Assembly: GCA_963678705.1 (NCBI GenBank)
Contig: OY783213.1
Span: forward strand, 8,188,451 to 8,252,450
From: Panorpa germanica
Taxonomy: Eukaryota; Arthropoda; Insecta; Mecoptera; Panorpidae
Length of the DNA: 64,000 nt
Reading direction: 5' to 3'
Shown: one piece after another, positions 61,247 through 64,000 of the stretch
Layout: each line of letters opens with the position of its first letter
Numbering within the stretch: the first letter of the stretch is position 1
Position numbers and translations under genes: made by a program
The notes under the pieces: model-generated
What the model saw: the letters and a program-made list of their open reading frames with translations, nothing else
The model's database searches: none
Told to the model about the DNA's origin: nothing

Positions 61247-62679
61247 TTTATTAATCACTAATTGAAACACTTATACATGGGCATAATTAACCTTGCTACC
61301 TGGCATGGATTCCATCGCGGTATCAGTGCGATACTGACGGACATTTTATCAGACGAAATGTTTTATTCGGACTTGGACGTCTTATCAGGTATGTAGATTA
61401 TATTCGCAATTATGTGCTCCAATAATGCTTAATCAAATAATCAGGTGGCATTCTATCTTTGTTTGTGTGTTGAGTATGTAGACAAGACTTAGTAATTAGA
61501 ATAAGTACACTAATTAGGTCATACTACTATATTTATATGCGTTACTCCATAATATAGACCGTTACAACATAAACGCTGCATACGCCTTCGCTCCCGCTTC
61601 CCACATCTTCTATGTTTCATACGATAAATCCAACGTGTTTTATAAAAGTCATGCAGATCTGTATAAGCTTAACTGGCATAAATATCGTAATTCATTAAAA
61701 GAAAATAAATTAACAAATTTTATGTAAAAGATTATTTGTTTTATTTGTAATTTAATTTTACATAAATTAATAAATCATTTTTAGCGTTTATAACAGACAA
61801 TCTAGATCAGCACTTTCCAAGGAATGGTCCGAGAAATTTACTCAGTTTCTTGTGGTAATCTCGTGCCCATGGTCTTTTAGAAGTTGGACACCTCTGATTT
61901 AGATGTTAATGTCAATGTTAAATATATTTAAAATATAAAATAATATCAATAAATAAAAATATTACATATATATCAAATACGTAGTATGTATATATGCATT
62001 GTACTTGCTGAAACCTTATCATATCTGTGGAATGTTTATATCTGATAGAGGAATTAATTCCTGCGTATATACGGTATTGACGAATATTACTGTTGTATGA
62101 AATAATTGAATATTTTTTTAATATGTAAGTATATTATATATTCATGCTTTTTTCCTGTCCTACGGTAAATAGACTATACAGTTATACTATGTACATTTAA
62201 CTAAAGAATGTAACACTTTAAATAGCTTGTAGTAAGCTAATAAATATGATTCCTGAATTGTAAAACTACTTCTATATGAGAAGTAGAAAATCACCTTTGG
62301 AATTAGCTTGCTGCAAGTTAGTAAGTGTGTACTTTGGACAATATGACCAATTTCTGTCTGGGTTATTATGTAATAATATACATATTCATTCATTGGCATT
62401 TTGGTGACGTAATTAATAGAGAACCCCATATTTTAATTTATATATAACGTGATTAACATGTGGACTAATAATATAAAGGAATAGTGTGCTAGAAATAGAG
62501 TAATACATTGAATGAAGGGTTGAAAGCTTAGCTAGAAATTGTTTCAATTAATTTAGTTTTTATAATAATCAAAGGTTTGTTATTCTAATCATATAACAAA
62601 GTAACTAATGGCGATTTTAATCCTATTAATTGTTTCTATTTGGTGTAGGTCAACTTGTAGATTTTTGACTAATTGTTGA
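61247..62679. other. Spacer between genes B and C
   Basis: About 1.4 kb holding the B promoter and the C 3' end. AT-rich, with no repeat family from elsewhere in the window and no clear promoter motif. Confidence 0.35.
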
Positions 62680-64000
62680 CTAAAATATTATAAAAGGATC
62701 ACCACATGTTGTGTCATCAGGATCTGCTTCGACTGATTTCATTTCTGAAATATTAATAAATATGAATTAATTAATGTATTCTTCATTATAGAGCTAATAA
62801 CTAAAATAAGTTAATTGAAGTTTTAATTTTTTTAAATAAACCCAGAAATATCAAGCCCTTGACTATAAATTACCTTTCTTTGTGCCCCACGCAATATTAT
62901 AAAATATTTTCATAAAACTAATCCTTTTCAACCAGAAACCCAGATCTGGGTGTAAACAATCAGGAGTGTCTATAACCTAACAAGGTCGTGTCAGTGTCAG
63001 AGTGAGTAACCGAGAGATTTTAATACCGAATTTGAGAAGAGGAATCCCAAATTGCATATAAATAGTTCAGAGATAGGAAGTGACGTCATTGAGGTATATT
63101 TAAAAAAAAGTAGGTTAACTTCTACTAACCTATCATTCGCACGGTTCGATATCTTCAGATTTGTATAAGGTATCTTTAGGAGCCGAGAAATAACCTGTAA
63201 TATTTATATACTTGTTACGTAAAAATCGATATCGCAAAGTTATTTATATTGCAGGTAGTCCTCGACTGTTACAAATCGAGAACTACCTGTAGTAATATCT
63301 ACATGAACGGAAGCGATAAAATATTAAATATATAATTTAAATATCTAAACAAATTTTCTATTAACTATACTCGTATAATAACTTTCAAACTCACCTTCTA
63401 CATTTAATACATTTGGCATACATCTTGTCCAGGCTAATTTTTCATCATTTGTTTCTGTGCGTAGAATATAGCAGTTATTTGGTGATGAATAACAGCAAAT
63501 TTTGAACTGAGTTGGTAAAGTAGATTCCGCCATGTCCAAATATAAATCGGAAGTAGGGATAGATTCTTCAAATACAAGTATTCTATCGTAATCCTACAAT
63601 GTAATGTCTTGTGTAATTTAAGAAATTTAATATATTTTGAAGTAAGGAAAATTAAGAATGAAGAAACAAATCATTTACTTACTGTGTGCTTGAACGTTGC
63701 GAAGATCATTATCTTTTGAAAGAATAATATTTCTCCAACATACGTATGTTTATCTTTTGTTATTGTTACCTTGCCGCGGTGAATCAGACGTCCCTGATTA
63801 CGAAGATTTAGCTAAAATTAAAGAATATTTATTTTGGAAATTTTCTTCAGAGCGATTCATATATATGTCCATATTTTGGAGTTTACACGTATAACTTGAA
63901 GACTAGTTTATTTCTTAAACACGGTTACTTACTGTTGAAGGAAGTTCCTCAATTTCTGGTCTGAGATCTCTCGTTGAATTTTTTCTTCTCATGGACGTTT
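62680..64000 (-). CDS. Gene C: third RhoGEF paralogue, 3' part only
   Basis: Four exons are visible: at least 64000-63933, 63811-63683, 63593-63395 and 62744-62680 (stop TAG). The 129-bp exon matches the lengths of exon 9 in A and B, and its NQGRLIHRGKVTITKDK is closer to A (LQGRLIHSGKVTIKSD) than to B. It encodes the start of the second PH-like domain (YVGEILFFQKIMIFATF). The next exon completes it (STLPTQFKICCYSS, EKLAWTRCMPNVLNVE). The last exon adds an acidic tail, MKSVEADPDDTTCGDPFIIF. The DH and first PH domains should lie beyond the window end, upstream in gene sense. Confidence 0.8.
63252..63289 (-). other. Short hairpin in the last intron of gene C
   Basis: CAGGTAGTCCTCGA and TCGAGAACTACCTG form a 14-bp stem with a 10-nt loop. 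The single mismatch becomes a G-U pair on the minus (transcribed) strand, so the pre-mRNA hairpin would be fully paired. It may be the remnant of a foldback MITE. Confidence 0.4.

Noticed and set aside
1..64000. CRISPR arrays, operons, prokaryotic promoters, rRNA genes
   Set aside because: The window is eukaryotic. No regularly spaced direct repeats with unique spacers, no rRNA sequence and no prokaryotic gene organisation are present.

Overview
The window looks like nuclear DNA from an insect (or another arthropod). It is AT-rich, its protein-coding genes have short GT-AG introns, and it is dense with cut-and-paste DNA transposon relics of eukaryotic type (hAT, mariner, piggyBac-like, Harbinger-like) plus a tRNA-derived SINE. 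There are no operons, Shine-Dalgarno sites, CRISPR arrays or tRNA/rRNA genes. The sequence alone does not settle the insect order.

From 1 to about 45.6 kb I find no gene that can be supported with confidence. This part is intergenic or a very long intron. It is filled with small non-autonomous elements. The commonest (called M1 here) has ten copies across the window, about 6.4 kb in total, with terminal inverted repeats starting AATGGGCTTGTGTCCT. Also present are a deleted mariner (15.66-16.25 kb), a TTA-flanked Harbinger-like MITE (11.96-12.38 kb), a TTAA-flanked piggyBac-like element (36.41-37.28 kb), an hAT MITE with an intact 8-bp target duplication (20.83-21.12 kb), and a decayed ZBED/hAT element that jumped into an M1 copy (39.97-41.02 kb) and left a perfect 8-bp duplication. 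A possible 25-bp microexon lies at 31,533.

From 45,661 to 48,688 lies a striking transposon-like unit. Two nearly identical inverted arms of about 740 bp surround one open frame, which encodes a FEN1/XPG-like (PIN) nuclease domain followed by a cysteine-rich CXC-type domain. The unit is flanked by TA and contains no recognisable DDE transposase. It is the best candidate for an under-described system here.

From 51.6 kb to the end there is a tandem array of three paralogous genes, all on the minus strand. They encode Dbl-family Rho guanine-nucleotide exchange factors (DH domain, PH domain, second PH-like domain). Gene A (51,615-56,187; 11 exons, 773 aa) and gene B (58,107-61,246; 687 aa) could be reconstructed exon by exon. 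Their intron phases match and most exon lengths are identical. Gene C is cut by the window end and only its last four exons are present. Such proteins activate Rho/Rac/Cdc42 GTPases at membranes. The array suggests local duplication followed by fast divergence, strongest in the acidic N-terminal exon.
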